NCBI GenBank assembly: GCA_949126835.1
Contig: OX421500.1
Span: 20,683,167 to 20,747,166 of the forward strand
Reading direction: 5' to 3'
DNA: 64,000 nt
Source: Anisus vortex
Lineage: Eukaryota > Mollusca > Gastropoda > Planorbidae
Shown here piece by piece: positions 46,301-56,655 of this stretch. How positions within the stretch are numbered: the first letter of the stretch is position 1; every line of letters starts with the position of its first letter. The position numbers and the translations under genes were made by a program. The notes beneath the pieces are model-generated. The model was given only the letters and a program-made list of their open reading frames with translations. It was not told the origin of the DNA and did not search any database.

Positions 46301-46855
46301 TACATAGAGTTCGTGGGGACTTGTTATGGAGTCTATAATGTAATCTTCTCTTTCTTTGGTATGAGCGTTAAAATCACCCATTATGATTATATTGTTAGTG
46401 ATATTTCTTTTATCGATTATTTCCATTTCTAGAATATTGAAAAAATCAGATTGGGCATATGGGGAATTCTCGGGTGGGGTATAAATAATTAGAATTAATA
46501 AGGGATTGTTTTCTGCTCCTATTTGTAGCCAAATCATTTCATTATTGTCACATCTTAATATTTTAGTTTTATCAACTAGGTCATTTTTTATGGCCACACT
46601 CAGTCCCCCCGATCTACTATTGTTATTATGGTGTCTAAATTTGTGGAAAAGGGTAAAGTGTTCTATACTTATAGTATCGATATCTTCCACCTTGTCATTA
46701 TTAAGTTTTGTTTCCGAAAGACCTATAACATCGAACAAATTTATCTTATCAACAAACTCTGGATACATCATTCTCCTCACCAGGCCACATACATTTACAT
46801 AGGCTAACCTTAAAAAGCGTTTTTGGTTTTGTTCACCTATGCTAATGCCACTGTC
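43352..46855 (-). CDS. LINE ORF2: APE-like endonuclease and reverse transcriptase
   Basis: The open frame begins right after the ORF1 stop codon and is in the same phase. The endonuclease starts with LAYVNVCGL (the metal-site Asn motif), then GLSETK, IIYTPPEN, GDFNAH and IDYVLAD, matching LINE APE nucleases that nick the target. RT follows, with RPITLLSCLGKL, DLKRAFPSI, GLREGEHLSPLLF and the catalytic YADD at 44533-44522. The end has a zinc-knuckle-like CPFC..H....C. There is no RNase H. The total is about 1167 codons with no stop, so it looks intact. The first in-frame AUG (46771) lies after the essential Asn motif. A complete endonuclease therefore needs readthrough, reinitiation or a non-AUG start. 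Confidence 0.9.
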   Translation of the reverse strand, partial: DSGISIGEQNQKRFLRLAYVNVCGLVRRMMYPEFVDKINLFDVIGLSETKLNNDKVEDIDTISIEHFTLFHKFRHHNNNSRSGGLSVAIKNDLVDKTKILRCDNNEMIWLQIGAENNPLLILIIYTPPENSPYAQSDFFNILEMEIIDKRNITNNIIIMGDFNAHTKEREDYIIDSITSPHELYVEISAQTEETLKRKDIPLKRINVDTTIPNNWGRKLIETCKNTNMLIMNGRKGLLSHKPTTTFSTVIDYVLADNDLFHKIRNLIIHDFDHLFSDIHCLISCEYEIEIGGANKPGNARRRLNNRPVVEIIKPWVQTKSKNYFEMVEKQNKNSINLKLDELLERSDLCNSPENKKQEINNIVEEINKILTQSATEIFGTNRYPSDKNNLRKNKPWFTLICRQKRRLYLKARRMNSTLKTKGSLESLKTHSKNYKREMNTAINKYENKMRNKIKNLKGKNQKEYWRILKDKNRKEDYNEISIDELFHFFKSQNETTDNCCMNPIKTNLTAPNLDTTRLNGEITYNEVLSAINKTSNNKSCGHDKIYNEYIKCTKVIMIPTYVKLFNVILKDGIFPESWSLGMICPIYKNKGSKAKPENFRPITLLSCLGKLFSSILNVRMEMFLEEHNLLNENQMGFREGYSTTEASFILYALSFLIKNKGDKLFCAFIDLKRAFPSIKRKLLWAKMLDIGIDGIFLKCIQGLYRDIKSTVKLNTNLSPLFNCEAGLREGEHLSPLLFSMFINDLDSYLELKGASSLTISNDNNADLLKIFTLLYADDTTILAKTAKELQKNLNIYSNYCKENHLNINEDKTKIMIFGRKGRVGNQKFVLNNNIIEIVSKFKYLGIIFSANGSFSEHRKYCKMKGTNAMFNLLRKCHTLSLPIDSQIDLFDQTVLPILTYGCELWGMENCDILENVRLRYFKMILKLNTKTPNYVVLGETGKLYIRSFIKKRMLHFWIKIATGKESRISKIIYNILLKEHLVEKCKWSANIKLQLEQLGLGYIWLEQDIIDTKLSKSIINLRINDQSKQELYESMQISNKGKLYSALKYKSDWENTPPFLNKLHLKEAIYILKIRTSNNNFPVELGRHSRIDYNLRLCPFCLKDIGDGFHYLLQCVHFNAQRKMYLKKYYYNRPNVEKMSELLNSSSLKELKKLSIFSKILVSAFKK

Positions 46856-48592
46856 CTACAGCACCGTGAGCGTTACGCAGTCTGCCGAGGTCGTACCACC
46901 CTCCTGATGCATCTGTTGTTGCTGGTATTGTTGTTCTTTCTGCTGATGTTGAGGCTGTAGCTGGGGTAGCTGGGGTTGTGGTTGCTGCTGCAGTTGCTGA
47001 TGGTACTGCTGATGTAGTTGCTGCTGTTGGTATTGAGGTTGTTGTTGGATTTGCTGCTGATGATGATGAGAGGGATGCTGCGGCTGCTGGTGTTGAGGTT
47101 GTTGCTGGTGTTGGTGGTGCTGCTGCTGAAGTTGTAGCTGCTGGTGATAAGGTTGTTGCTGGTGTTGGGGTAGCTGCTGCTGTGGCAACTGATGCTGCTG
47201 ATGTTGAAGATGCTGTGGTTGCAGGTGCATTTGCTGTTGTTGCTGATATTGTTCTTGGTGATATTGTTGTTGTTGCTGCGAATGTTGAGGTGGTCCCGTG
47301 GGATAAACTTGTTGTCGTTGTAGGTATAGTTCTGGAGCCTGCTGTTGTTGTTCTTGTTGTTCTTGTTGTTCTTGTTGGTATTGCTGTTGGTGAGGCTGTT
47401 GCTGAGGCTGTTCTTGTTGTTGATGCTGTCGTTGTTGTTGCCGTTGATCATGTCCGTGTTGATACCGCTGTTGTTGCAGATTCATTTGTTTTTGATGGGG
47501 TTGGTAAGATTGTTTTTTTTTATCATTCAGTTCTTGCTGGATATGTTGAGACCGATACAGTAGTTCTCGCTGATGTAGTTGCTGAGGTTGCCATAATTGT
47601 TGACGCTGGTTCTGTTGAGGCTGTTGTTGTTCTCGTTGTTGTTGTGAGGGTTGAGAGCGACTCGATTGCTGTCGGTGTTGATCTTGACTTCGCCAGGGTC
47701 GTTGTTCGTCCGGTGCTCTGAGGGCAACAATTACGCCTTGACTGTCAACCCTCCAAGACCCTTCCGGAGAGGTCAGGATGTCATTTTTAAGGAATACGTT
47801 TCGACCATATTTTTCCTTTAGATCCTTTAGTTTAGGTAAAAGGATTTTTCTTCTTTCGTTTACTTTCTTCGGGAGATGATCTCTTATTCCAAAGGGTTTT
47901 CCAGCCAGTTTGTAAGCGATTCTTCTAATTGAGTTTTTATCATATAGATGGAGGAAGGTCACCACAATAGGTCTTTGCTGTCCTCTGTGATAGCGTCCCA
48001 ATCTATAGCAGCCTTCAATCGCGAGTTCATGGTCTATCCCCAAGTGGTCATGAAGGAACTGATTAACCGTGCTGTAGCAGTCTTCGTCTCTTCCGACTTC
48101 TTCTAAACCAGTTAGAAGTAGATTGTTTATTAGAACCTTGGTCTCGAGCGATAGAGAACGCTCCTCGAGTTCGTTCAACGATTTGTTGAGCTGACCAAGG
48201 TCCTCTTCGTGCTTCTTTAAGGTGGTGATGTTTTCAGTTGAAATCTTATCTACTATACTGATTACTTGTTCAACTGCGGTCACACGCTCATTCAGTTGCT
48301 TTACCATTCCAATCTCCTCGCTAATCTTCTCCACCCTAGCTACTAACGTGTCTAGAGAAGCTTGGAATGTAGGAAAGATTTGCAGGTGTTGCACCAAGGC
48401 TTCTATCTTCAAGCTGCTCTCTGATATTGAGAGCTGAACGTTAGTAAATCCCTGCAAGATTTTGTTATTGAAATCCTGCTGTGGCCCATTAATGGTTGTT
48501 TGCTCAGAGATATCCAAGCAACAACCATTAAATGAAGAGGAGCGACGCAGCCTTTTTTTATTTTTTTTCACCAGCCTGCTTAACATCCCCAA
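46856..48592 (-). CDS. LINE ORF1: coiled-coil RNA-binding protein with Gln-rich tail
   Basis: 578 residues. A basic N terminus (KKNKKRLRR) precedes a heptad-rich coiled coil at about 50-155. An RRM-like start (NNLLLTGLEE) is at 156, and a C-terminal-domain-like segment (AGKPFGIRDHLPKKVNERRK, KYGRNVFLKND) runs at 230-290. This layout is that of L1-type ORF1 proteins, which trimerise and coat LINE RNA. Residues ~305-565 are almost only Gln with His, Pro, Leu and Tyr, which is not part of the usual family layout. The frame ends with a UAG that is in phase with ORF2. I chose the first ATG of the frame. On the opposite strand the CAG/CTG-type composition gives long Val/Ala artefact frames. Confidence 0.88.
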   Translation of the reverse strand: MGMLSRLVKKNKKRLRRSSSFNGCCLDISEQTTINGPQQDFNNKILQGFTNVQLSISESSLKIEALVQHLQIFPTFQASLDTLVARVEKISEEIGMVKQLNERVTAVEQVISIVDKISTENITTLKKHEEDLGQLNKSLNELEERSLSLETKVLINNLLLTGLEEVGRDEDCYSTVNQFLHDHLGIDHELAIEGCYRLGRYHRGQQRPIVVTFLHLYDKNSIRRIAYKLAGKPFGIRDHLPKKVNERRKILLPKLKDLKEKYGRNVFLKNDILTSPEGSWRVDSQGVIVALRAPDEQRPWRSQDQHRQQSSRSQPSQQQREQQQPQQNQRQQLWQPQQLHQRELLYRSQHIQQELNDKKKQSYQPHQKQMNLQQQRYQHGHDQRQQQRQHQQQEQPQQQPHQQQYQQEQQEQQEQQQQAPELYLQRQQVYPTGPPQHSQQQQQYHQEQYQQQQQMHLQPQHLQHQQHQLPQQQLPQHQQQPYHQQLQLQQQHHQHQQQPQHQQPQHPSHHHQQQIQQQPQYQQQQLHQQYHQQLQQQPQPQLPQLQPQHQQKEQQYQQQQMHQEGGTTSADCVTLTVL

Positions 48593-49650
48593 CAGCGTCT
48601 AGTACTCCAGTGCTACAATCACTACTAAACGTAACATTAGACGTAACATCAGACAACAGCACACATGCCATAATAAAAACAAAGTCTGAAGGTCCAAAGA
48701 AGAGAAAGGTTCTCTCCCTTGTTTACAGACGGTTCGTCTGTTAACTGTTGATTGTTGATTGTTGACTATTGACTGGAGGGTTGATATACAGGCAGAGAGA
48801 GGGGAGGAGAGGGGAGGAGAGGGGAGGAGAAGGTTGATATGCCAGGTCAGGGGCTGCGGGGGACGATATGCGGTGACAATGTCCAGCTCTCGTCCCACGT
48901 CTAGTTGGTAAGTGGCGTCCGATACCGAGCTATGTTTACACAAAATTCCAGGTGTAAAAGTTATATCATGTGTAGTACACGGTACACGGTACACAGTTGA
49001 ATAAACTTGACAGTTTAGATTGAGAGTGGGCAAAAAAAACACAGTGTTGTGACTAGTTGTGAGAACTGCTCAGTCACTTTGACTCTAACAATCTTAGCAA
49101 ACTTAATAAAATGATTAATAAAGTCGATTATACAAATTAGTCAATAATTGACTTAATTGTCGCGCAATGACTGAATAAAACACACAATTTGAAAAGATTA
49201 ATTCACAACAAATCAACCAATATAAGTTTCACAATGAAGAGTGAAAAATGAAATCACAAACAATCATCAAATATGAAGAGACGAAATACACTGCTGGGTC
49301 TTGTCAGAACCATCAACCATCGGACGTTATCTGTATCTGATAATGTCGGAAGGAGATTTTGTCCATTTTATTGTCTCCCCTCGCTCTCTCGATTCACGCT
49401 CGCTGTACGGTGACTTGAGGGAGTAGATATGTAGAAATATATTTATATCAAGGTGATTTAATGGAACATTTCACAGGTACAAATACTCACCTAAACACAC
49501 ACACACATACACGAAGACGCATACACAGAACAGCTCACACTCTGGAAGAGCAGCTGTCTGATCGTGAGTTTGATCAGATGATGTCGTGAGGTGACGTACA
49601 TGCTGAAGACAGACCAGGAAGTTAAATTGGCGTGGGTGAAACAAATTTGT
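48593..49650 (-). other. Probable 5' UTR of the LINE
   Basis: No coding frame with a domain. On the + strand there is a ggggaggaga triplication near 48800-48830 and attgttgattgttgac repeats near 48745-48772. It may hold the internal promoter expected of a LINE, but I cannot identify one. Confidence 0.45.
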
Positions 49651-49889
49651 GGAACGTGTTTTTCTAAGAATAAAATAGGTTCGTGGCCCTGCTTAGGGTA
49701 TCGTCAAGGTATTTCACTTTTAATTTGTGCTGTTCGCTCACTTTGCCAGCAAATTTACTGATTGCCCTACAACTATTTCATTCAAATATACAAACACAAA
49801 AAGTATTTCTGTCCAACGGACTCTAGGTGTATGGATATTTAGATGACTTTTAGGCCCATCACACTGCTTTCGCCAACCATTGGGTAAAA

Positions 49890-50145
49890 GTAAAGTATCT
49901 TTGTCAGACCAAATTTGGCATCTATGGCAAGTGAAGCAGGATTCACTAGCTTCTATGACCAAGGCATACTAGTGTCCTGTGGCTAGCACAAAGCTTAGCC
50001 GCATTTACTTATTACACATTATTCCCAGGTTCCAATGTGAAACATACTAAAAGTATGCAAACATCCTTCAGACTTTGGAAGCCAGAAGCAGGATATGAAC
50101 CTAAAACGATTCGGGACGACGCTAGACCATCTTGCCCAGCTACAC
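49890..50145 (-). mobile_element. SINE A copy, old
   Basis: Degraded blocks: cagaccaaatttggcatctatgg, gtgaagcaggattcacta, caaggcatactag and gtggctagcacaaagcttagccgc. The tRNA-like head is hardly visible (aggatatgaaccta). Confidence 0.6.
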
Positions 50146-50329
50146 GCTGTTAAATAGAGAAACATATGTTTTCTATAGTCTTGTCTACAGTGAGTGCAAT
50201 ATAGGGCCTGAAAAACTATTGTGATTGAAAACGGTAAAATAAATACAAATCTAACATTCCCGCATGTAGTTGAAAAATTGGGAAACAAATAGTTTTAAAA
50301 ACCAAAGCACTCTTCTTTCTAAATCTTTC

Positions 50330-50580
50330 CTCGCTATCTCTATGTTTCTCTCTCATTCTCTTTCTCTCTCACTCATTCTATTTACCTCTTCTCTCTTTCT
50401 CCTTTTCAATCGTCTTTTATTGTTTGCTTTCTCTTTCTCTCTCCTTTATCTCTCTTCTCTGCTCTTTCTCTGAAACTCTCTCTTTTCTCTTTCCACATTT
50501 CTCTATCATTCACTTTTGTTTTATAGCGTCCCTACTATCTCTTTCTCTTTTTTTTTTAAATCTATCTCTTTCACTCTCTC
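50330..50580. repeat. CT-rich low-complexity block
   Basis: tctc and tttc runs leading into the 24-bp array. Confidence 0.8.
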
Positions 50581-50582
50581 TT

Positions 50583-50850
50583 TTTCTCTGTGTAGGCATA
50601 ACGCTTTTTCTCTGTGTAGGCATAACGCTTTTTCTCTGTGTAGGCATAACGCTTTTTCTCTGTGTAGGCATAACGCTTTTTCTCTGTGTAGGCATAACGC
50701 TTTTTCTCTGTGTAGGCATAACGCTTTTTCTCTGTGTAGGCATAACGCTTTTTCTCTGTGTAGGCATAACGCTTTTTCTCTGTGTAGGCATAACGCTTTT
50801 TCTCTGTGTAGGCATAACGCTTTTTCTCTGTGTAGGCATAACGCTTTTTC
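50583..50850 (+). repeat. 24-bp minisatellite (11 units)
   Basis: The unit tttttctctgtgtaggcata plus acgc is repeated 11 times almost without variation. All three frames stay open on both strands because 24 is a multiple of 3; these are artefacts. Confidence 0.95.
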
Positions 50851-50879
50851 TTGTACATACTCTCTCTCTCTCTCTCATT

Positions 50880-51815
50880 ATCTATATCTCCCTCCCTCCT
50901 TATTTCTCCGTCCTTCTCTAACTCATTCTTTTGTCCCTTTTTCTTTTGTTTTAACCTGTTGCACAGATCTCTACAGAAGTGGCAACTAGAACTACGGTAA
51001 ACTCGCTGAGGAGGGAAGGTGTTGTGAGACGGGTAATTTAAAAAACTAAACCAACAAAAAGAAGTAGACAAGTCAAAGATCAGTACAATCAAAAGTGACG
51101 TTTCGCGCATGCGCTTGGAGAGGCAAGCCGGTATTGGCTGTGACAGGAACTCATAGATTTGTTTCTAAACCAAGTGTCGAGATGGCTCACGTCGGCCCGG
51201 GTATGTTAATGGCAGCATAGTAATTAGAGATCCTGACGGCCGTGAGTAGATAGGAAAGAGAAGTAGGCAGGGGCGGAGCACGGGTGTTGGGGAGGTGAAA
51301 CCTTGAGAGTGTACTTAAAAGAAAAGGGAGTAAGAAATTTTTTTTTTATCTACCACCAATTGTTCGGGTACTTTAAACATAAAAGCTTAACTCTTCTATT
51401 TTATTGCTTGAGTTATGAAATTGTGAGACATATTATTAATATAATTTGTTAACAGCCCAGAAATAACTTAAAACTTTATGATGGATGACTTTGATTGCAT
51501 CTCGGATTTTCGTTGAAATAAAAAAGAGGTTTCTGGATGTATTTAATAACAATACAGCTGTTAAGTTTCTCACAAATACTTACCCACCCCCCCTTAAATC
51601 TTTTTGTCAGCAAGTTAATAAAATTCCGCCATTGTTTTTGTAAAATAACTAAATGGTTTGTGATGTGGGAATGGCCACACAGTCCTCTTTTCAAACCGGA
51701 GCCATAACTTGGTGAACGCTTATTGGCTCAACCCAACAGTCCAACATGGTTTAAAAGGCGTGCGTTTATTTTGTGAGATATTTGGGAGTGGGAAGGGGCG
51801 TTAATGTTCTGTCTT
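50880..51815. other. No gene seen
   Basis: Unique sequence. The short frames have no recognisable domain. Confidence 0.4.
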
Positions 51816-51817
51816 AA

Positions 51818-52072
51818 GGTAAAGTACCCGTCCAACCAAATTGATCCTTAGTGCCGGTGAAGCAGCGTTCTCCAGTATCTGTGGTCACGGCATACTAGTT
51901 GATTGTGTGGCCAGCATTATGCACAGCTGCCTTTACTTTCCCCCAAATAAGGGCAGGTAACCATCAGACTCAGTGACACCCTCAGAGACCCGGGAAAAAA
52001 TGCTAGCCTGCACCAGGATTCAAACCCGGGACCTTCGGTATGCCAGGCGAACGCGCTGCCGCACGACAACCT
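51818..52072 (-). mobile_element. SINE A copy
   Basis: Blocks ccaaattgatccttagtgcc, gtgaagcagcgttc, cacggcatactag, gagacccgggaaaaa, ggattcaaacccgggacc and gctgccgcacgac are in minus-strand order. Part of the tgggtagactcaggg block is deleted. Confidence 0.82.
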
Positions 52073-52820
52073 TGTTCTGTCTACCATCCTCAAAATGTTC
52101 ACTTATAAACGCCTTCCCTTCTCTTTCCTATAACGCTATTTATCTTTTCTTTCCATCAATAGTGATTAGATCCATTTTACACACACACACACACACACAC
52201 ACATGCACGCACGCACAATCCCACCTTTTCCAGGAAACGATTTCTCTATCCCTTCTTATCCCTTCTAACCCACAATCCATACCCTACCTAAACCCTCCCC
52301 GCAAGCTCCCTTCCCCTCCATTTTTACCATCCTACGCCACAGAACACCCGGCTCTTTAATTATGAAATCACGTGCGGAAGTGCAATGAAAAGGTAACTCG
52401 TCCAGTACAGATGTTGGGAGTTAATCTCCCTTTTTTTTGTCTTCCCCTCCCCCACATATTATTAATTTTTTTTTTAGTGGATCTGTTCAAGAGGCCCCTA
52501 ATCCTTACTCCATGTTAGCTGACCCCCCTTCCCTACATGGTGTTATCTGAGAAGTCCAAATGCGGGCAGCGAATGTAATGAATTAGATTTGGTGGCTGTA
52601 ATTTAAGAGACAACCTTTTTTTTTTTCTTGTGTGTTGTTGTGTATGTGTTAGTAATGAGAGAGTTAATGTATGTTGTCTATTCACCATATAAGGGTTAAT
52701 TATTGTTGTCATTTTACAATACAAGGGTTTTAAGATATGAGGACCTGACACATTGATGACTACAATGTGCTGCTGTAGTCTACAGACTTGTGCTGCTCAG
52801 ACTTGCTAAGTATTACGGCT
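52073..52820. other. No gene seen; short (CA)n
   Basis: A (ca)n run at 52180-52202 and C-rich sequence follow. No domain-bearing frame. Confidence 0.4.
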
Positions 52821-52836
52821 CTTTTTATTGTAGATA

Positions 52837-53088
52837 CTCGGCACGGTAACCTACCGGGCAGTGCATTCGACTGGCGATCCCAAGGTGCTGGGTTCGAATT
52901 CTGGTGAAGGTTAGAATTCGGGACTTGTGGGTGTCCCTGAGTCTACCCAGCTCTGATTGGTAGACCTGACATTAGTTGGGGGTAAAAAAAAGGCGGCTGG
53001 GCGCTGTGCTTGCCTAGTATGCCGTTGCCACAGAAACTGATGAACGGTTCACCAAGCCAGTTCGGTCGGAAATGTACTTTACTTTTAC
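52837..53088 (+). mobile_element. SINE A with 12-bp target duplication
   Basis: Plus orientation: cggcacggtaacctaccggg head, B-box-like gggttcgaattc, body ctgagtctacccagctctgat, and a tail tactttacttttac. The repeat ttattgtagata flanks it at 52825-52836 and 53089-53100. Confidence 0.9.
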
Positions 53089-53100
53089 TTATTGTAGATA

Positions 53101-53915
53101 GTATTGTACATATAATAGCCTATTACGAAGAGAAGATCGACGTAGATGATATAATTGATCCGAAAGAACTTCACATTTCCAAATTATATTTTCAAGGCCT
53201 CCTGTCCTTACACAATCAAAGCCTAACAGGAATCGTACAAAGACGTCCGCAACAACATTACCATGTGAGCCGACAACTGACTGCCTTATGAACTTTCTAG
53301 TCATCGAAATTGGAACATCGAAAAATACCTAAAAACTACATGAATTCCTGGTGATGATACCATTTTACCACAAACACACACACTCAAGCAAACGCTAGTG
53401 ATAAAACGATCTTTTTTCCCCTCGCCACTCGCCACCCCATTCCCCTAACAACGACTATTAACTTGAACAAAAAAATTGTTTACGGCAATATCTTTTTATC
53501 TTGCAAATTTAAATATTATTGATTTCTAGGACACTCGAAAATATGTTATAATGCCGATATTGATTCCGTTGGTTGTTTTGCTTGAAGCCACGTTTTGTAA
53601 TATTTATTAATGGTATCGAGTTGAATGTTTTTGTTTTTTTAGTATACAAAGGTTATTAGTTATGGTACCTTTGTGACATTGTTACTAGAAGTAGGCCTAT
53701 CATACAAGTGACGACCATAAGCTATACTATTTGTTACATGATGATAGTTCCGCTAAAGTACTGTTAATTCAGTGAGTGAGTGAAGTACTGTATAGTACTG
53801 TATAGTACTGTATTGTAAAGATGTGTATGACATTACAGGCAAAACTTTTATATTAGCTAACGTGTCTTTTTTTTAAACTCGCTTCTTTGCAACATTTGGG
53901 TACGTAGAGTTACTA
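53101..53915. other. No gene seen
   Basis: AT-rich. tagtactgta is repeated three times near 53790-53815. Confidence 0.4.
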
Positions 53916-53917
53916 TT

Positions 53918-54700
53918 GATAGATTGATGGATTGATGGATTGATAGATTGATGGATTGTTGGATTGATGGATTGATGGATTGCTAGATTGATGGAATAAT
54001 GGATTGAAGGATTGATAGATTGATAGATTGATAGATTGATAGATTGATAGATTGATAGATTGATAGATTGATAGATTGATAGATTGATAGATTGATAGAT
54101 TGATAGATTGATAGATTGATAGATTGATAGATTGATAGATTGATAGATTGATAGATTGATAGTTTGATAGTTTGATAGATTGATAGATTGATAGATTGAT
54201 AGATTGATAGATTGATAGATTGATAGATTGATAGATTGATAGATTGATAGATTGATGGATTGATGGATTGATGGATTGATGGATTAAGGGATTAATAGAT
54301 CGATAGATTGATAGATTAATTAATTGATGGATTGATAGATTCACGGATTCACGGATTCATTGATTCATGGATTGATGGATTAAAAGATTAATAGATCGAT
54401 TGGTAGATGGATTGATGGATTGATGGATTAATAGATTGATGGATTGATAGATTGATAGATTGATGTATTGATATATTGATATATTGATATATTGATATAT
54501 TGATATATTGATATATTGATAGGTTGAAAGATTGATAGATTGATATATTGAAAGATTGATAGATTGCTAGATTAATAGATTGCTAGATTGCTAGATTGAT
54601 AGATTGATAGATTGATAGATTGATAGATTGACAGATTGATAGATCGATAGATCGATAGATTAAAAGATCGATAGATCGATAGACCGATAGATTAATAGTT
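53918..54700 (+). repeat. 8-bp attgatag array
   Basis: Long, nearly pure runs of gattgata with variants (gattgatg, atatattg) over about 780 bp. Ile/Asn/Ser-rich frames here are artefacts. Confidence 0.92.
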
Positions 54701-54821
54701 TTCTAGAGTCTTATGTACGTAGAATCAAAGAAAGACAGTAAGGTAAAACTACCGACTGGGTAAATGACAGAAAGCCGACACATGGACGGATACACACATG
54801 TAGACAGAAATATAAACCAAC

Positions 54822-54822
<1 letters not shown>

Positions 54823-54872
<50 letters not shown>

Positions 54873-54955
54873 CAGATAGATAGATAGATAGATAGATAAA
54901 TAAATAGATAGATGGATAGATAGATAGATAAATATATATATAGATAGATAGATAA

Positions 54956-55030
<75 letters not shown>
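54823..55030 (+). repeat. (TAGA)n microsatellite
   Basis: About 50 units with a few interruptions near 54870 and 54900-54955. Confidence 0.95.
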
Positions 55031-56655
55031 TAGAGACTGACTGGCGGGTAGATAGATCTATTCATGCACAAAAACCCACGTGTTTCTATAATTACACACT
55101 TCAACAATCACACACATATACACACAGTCCACTCAAGTTTATTCTGTCTTTATTTTTCTTATGCATTAATGAAAGAACCGGGCGCAGAAAAATACATTAT
55201 CCCGTATTTTTATTAAAGGAGAGGGTGTGCGTGGGTGGGATCTGTTGGGGGAAGTATACAAGGACCGTAACTCTAGTTTCTAAGGATCAAAGCAGACCTC
55301 GTCCGCGCCCCCCATTTTGTTTTATATTTTTCTCCCGCGACTCTTCACACCCCATTGCATTGGTCCGCATTCAGAACAACGCTTGTAGAAATTACGTGGG
55401 CGAACACGGGGGAAGAATGTAAGAGAGAAGGACAGAAAAAAAAAACGAGAGAAGAAGAAAACCGGCCATGAAGGTGAACAAACCTCCCGCTCCGCTGTGT
55501 CGTAAAACTACAGGGGGGAAGAGGGGTAATTGAATGGGATCAAACAAACAAACAAACATAAAAAAAAACGGGCGAGGGGGCCCAGGAGGGGGGATATAAA
55601 ACACAAGTTATTTGGGGTATCGAGGCGAGATTGGAACAATGCTTACGGGAGGCCGGGAGGGTGTGGACAATAAGCGAACACTACGAGTAAAAGGGTAGGC
55701 CTACACACAAAAAAAATGGGTACTGCAGGCCCAACATTCCCTCCCCACTCCCTTCGCCACCCTCACCTCACACTCCTTGCCCGCCCCACACAAACTGCCC
55801 CCATGCTGGATGTCGTTGAAGTGTGAAGACATTACGGGGAATCCGAAGTGTTTGCTTATGCATAACACAGCAGGTCATCTGATTCAACCGTCGCACGGCG
55901 ACAAGGGGAGACCATTTACACACACAAACAAAAAGTTTTTTAAAAGCCTGTAAGTGATCTTCTCCTTGCCCCTTTCCTCCCCCCCTCACTTGTGCTTTCT
56001 CTTTTCTCCGATTAATGTCTTTATAACTGGGGACCCTGTCTCGTGGACTGCACTAACAACTGTTACTGTTATCACCATTCACGGAAAATTGCCACTAAAA
56101 GAGAACACCGGACCTTGTTTAGTATTGATACTTTTTTTTATCACTTCAACTCCTTGACCGCCATAAAGATATTATTGAGACGTTACCGCGAGCCCCCCCC
56201 CCTTTTTTTTCTTCTGTTTGAGTGGACACAGGCGTCTGACCAGGCGTAAAATTGAATGGCTAACTACTGGTCATCAACGGGTTGGCTTGGCCCAATATGT
56301 TTTGTCTTCATGTTTTCTTGGTCCATTTCTCAACAAATGTTTTGACCTGTTTCAGGCTCTTCCAGTCAACTAAAACAAACAAGAAGAAAAAAAAAGCACC
56401 GATGAAAATAAAGACGTTACGACAAGGCCGGCTTTAGGTTCAAAGGTCAAAGCGAACATTAAAATAAGTTTTCTCAACAGATTTTTTTTTTTAAGTGACA
56501 GAAAAGGAACACGTTAAAATATCGTTGTACACCAAACGCCTCACTTGTTGATGCCCATATGGTGAGGTTCACCAGATTCTTTGGCGACAAACTTTATACA
56601 AAGTTGGACTTAGGATTGGTTTAGTTTATTCATATAAATGGGTGATGTTTAAATG
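55031..56655. other. No gene seen
   Basis: Mixed composition with C- and G-rich stretches at 55560-55610 and 55965-55990. No recognisable domain or paired repeat. Confidence 0.4.

Larger units (their letters stand above)
42858..49650 (-). mobile_element. CR1-like non-LTR retrotransposon with complete coding capacity
   Basis: The minus strand carries a long 5' region, ORF1 (48592-46856), ORF2 (46855-43352) and a 3' UTR ending in ttcattg repeats. ORF1 is an L1-type RNA-binding protein and ORF2 has an APE-like endonuclease and RT without RNase H. The short-repeat tail and lack of poly(A) resemble the CR1/L2 group, but I cannot fix the clade by eye. The 5' limit is not defined: 49650 is where I stop seeing GC- and CT-rich 5' UTR-like sequence. 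No target duplication was found. Confidence 0.85.

Noticed and set aside
46978..47721. 247-codon Val/Ala-rich frame on the + strand
   Set aside because: It is the complement of the Gln-rich tail of LINE ORF1; its composition follows from CAA/CAG codons read backwards.
42858..49650. L1-type LINE
   Set aside because: ORF1 resembles L1 ORF1, but the 3' tail is ttcattg repeats rather than poly(A); the CR1/L2 group fits better, with the clade left open.
50424..51110. Repeat-protein frames on both strands
   Set aside because: They are produced by the 24-bp minisatellite and CT-rich flank, with no domain outside the repeat.
53010..53291. 93-codon frame as a host exon
   Set aside because: Its first third lies in SINE A; the rest has no recognisable domain or clear splice sites.
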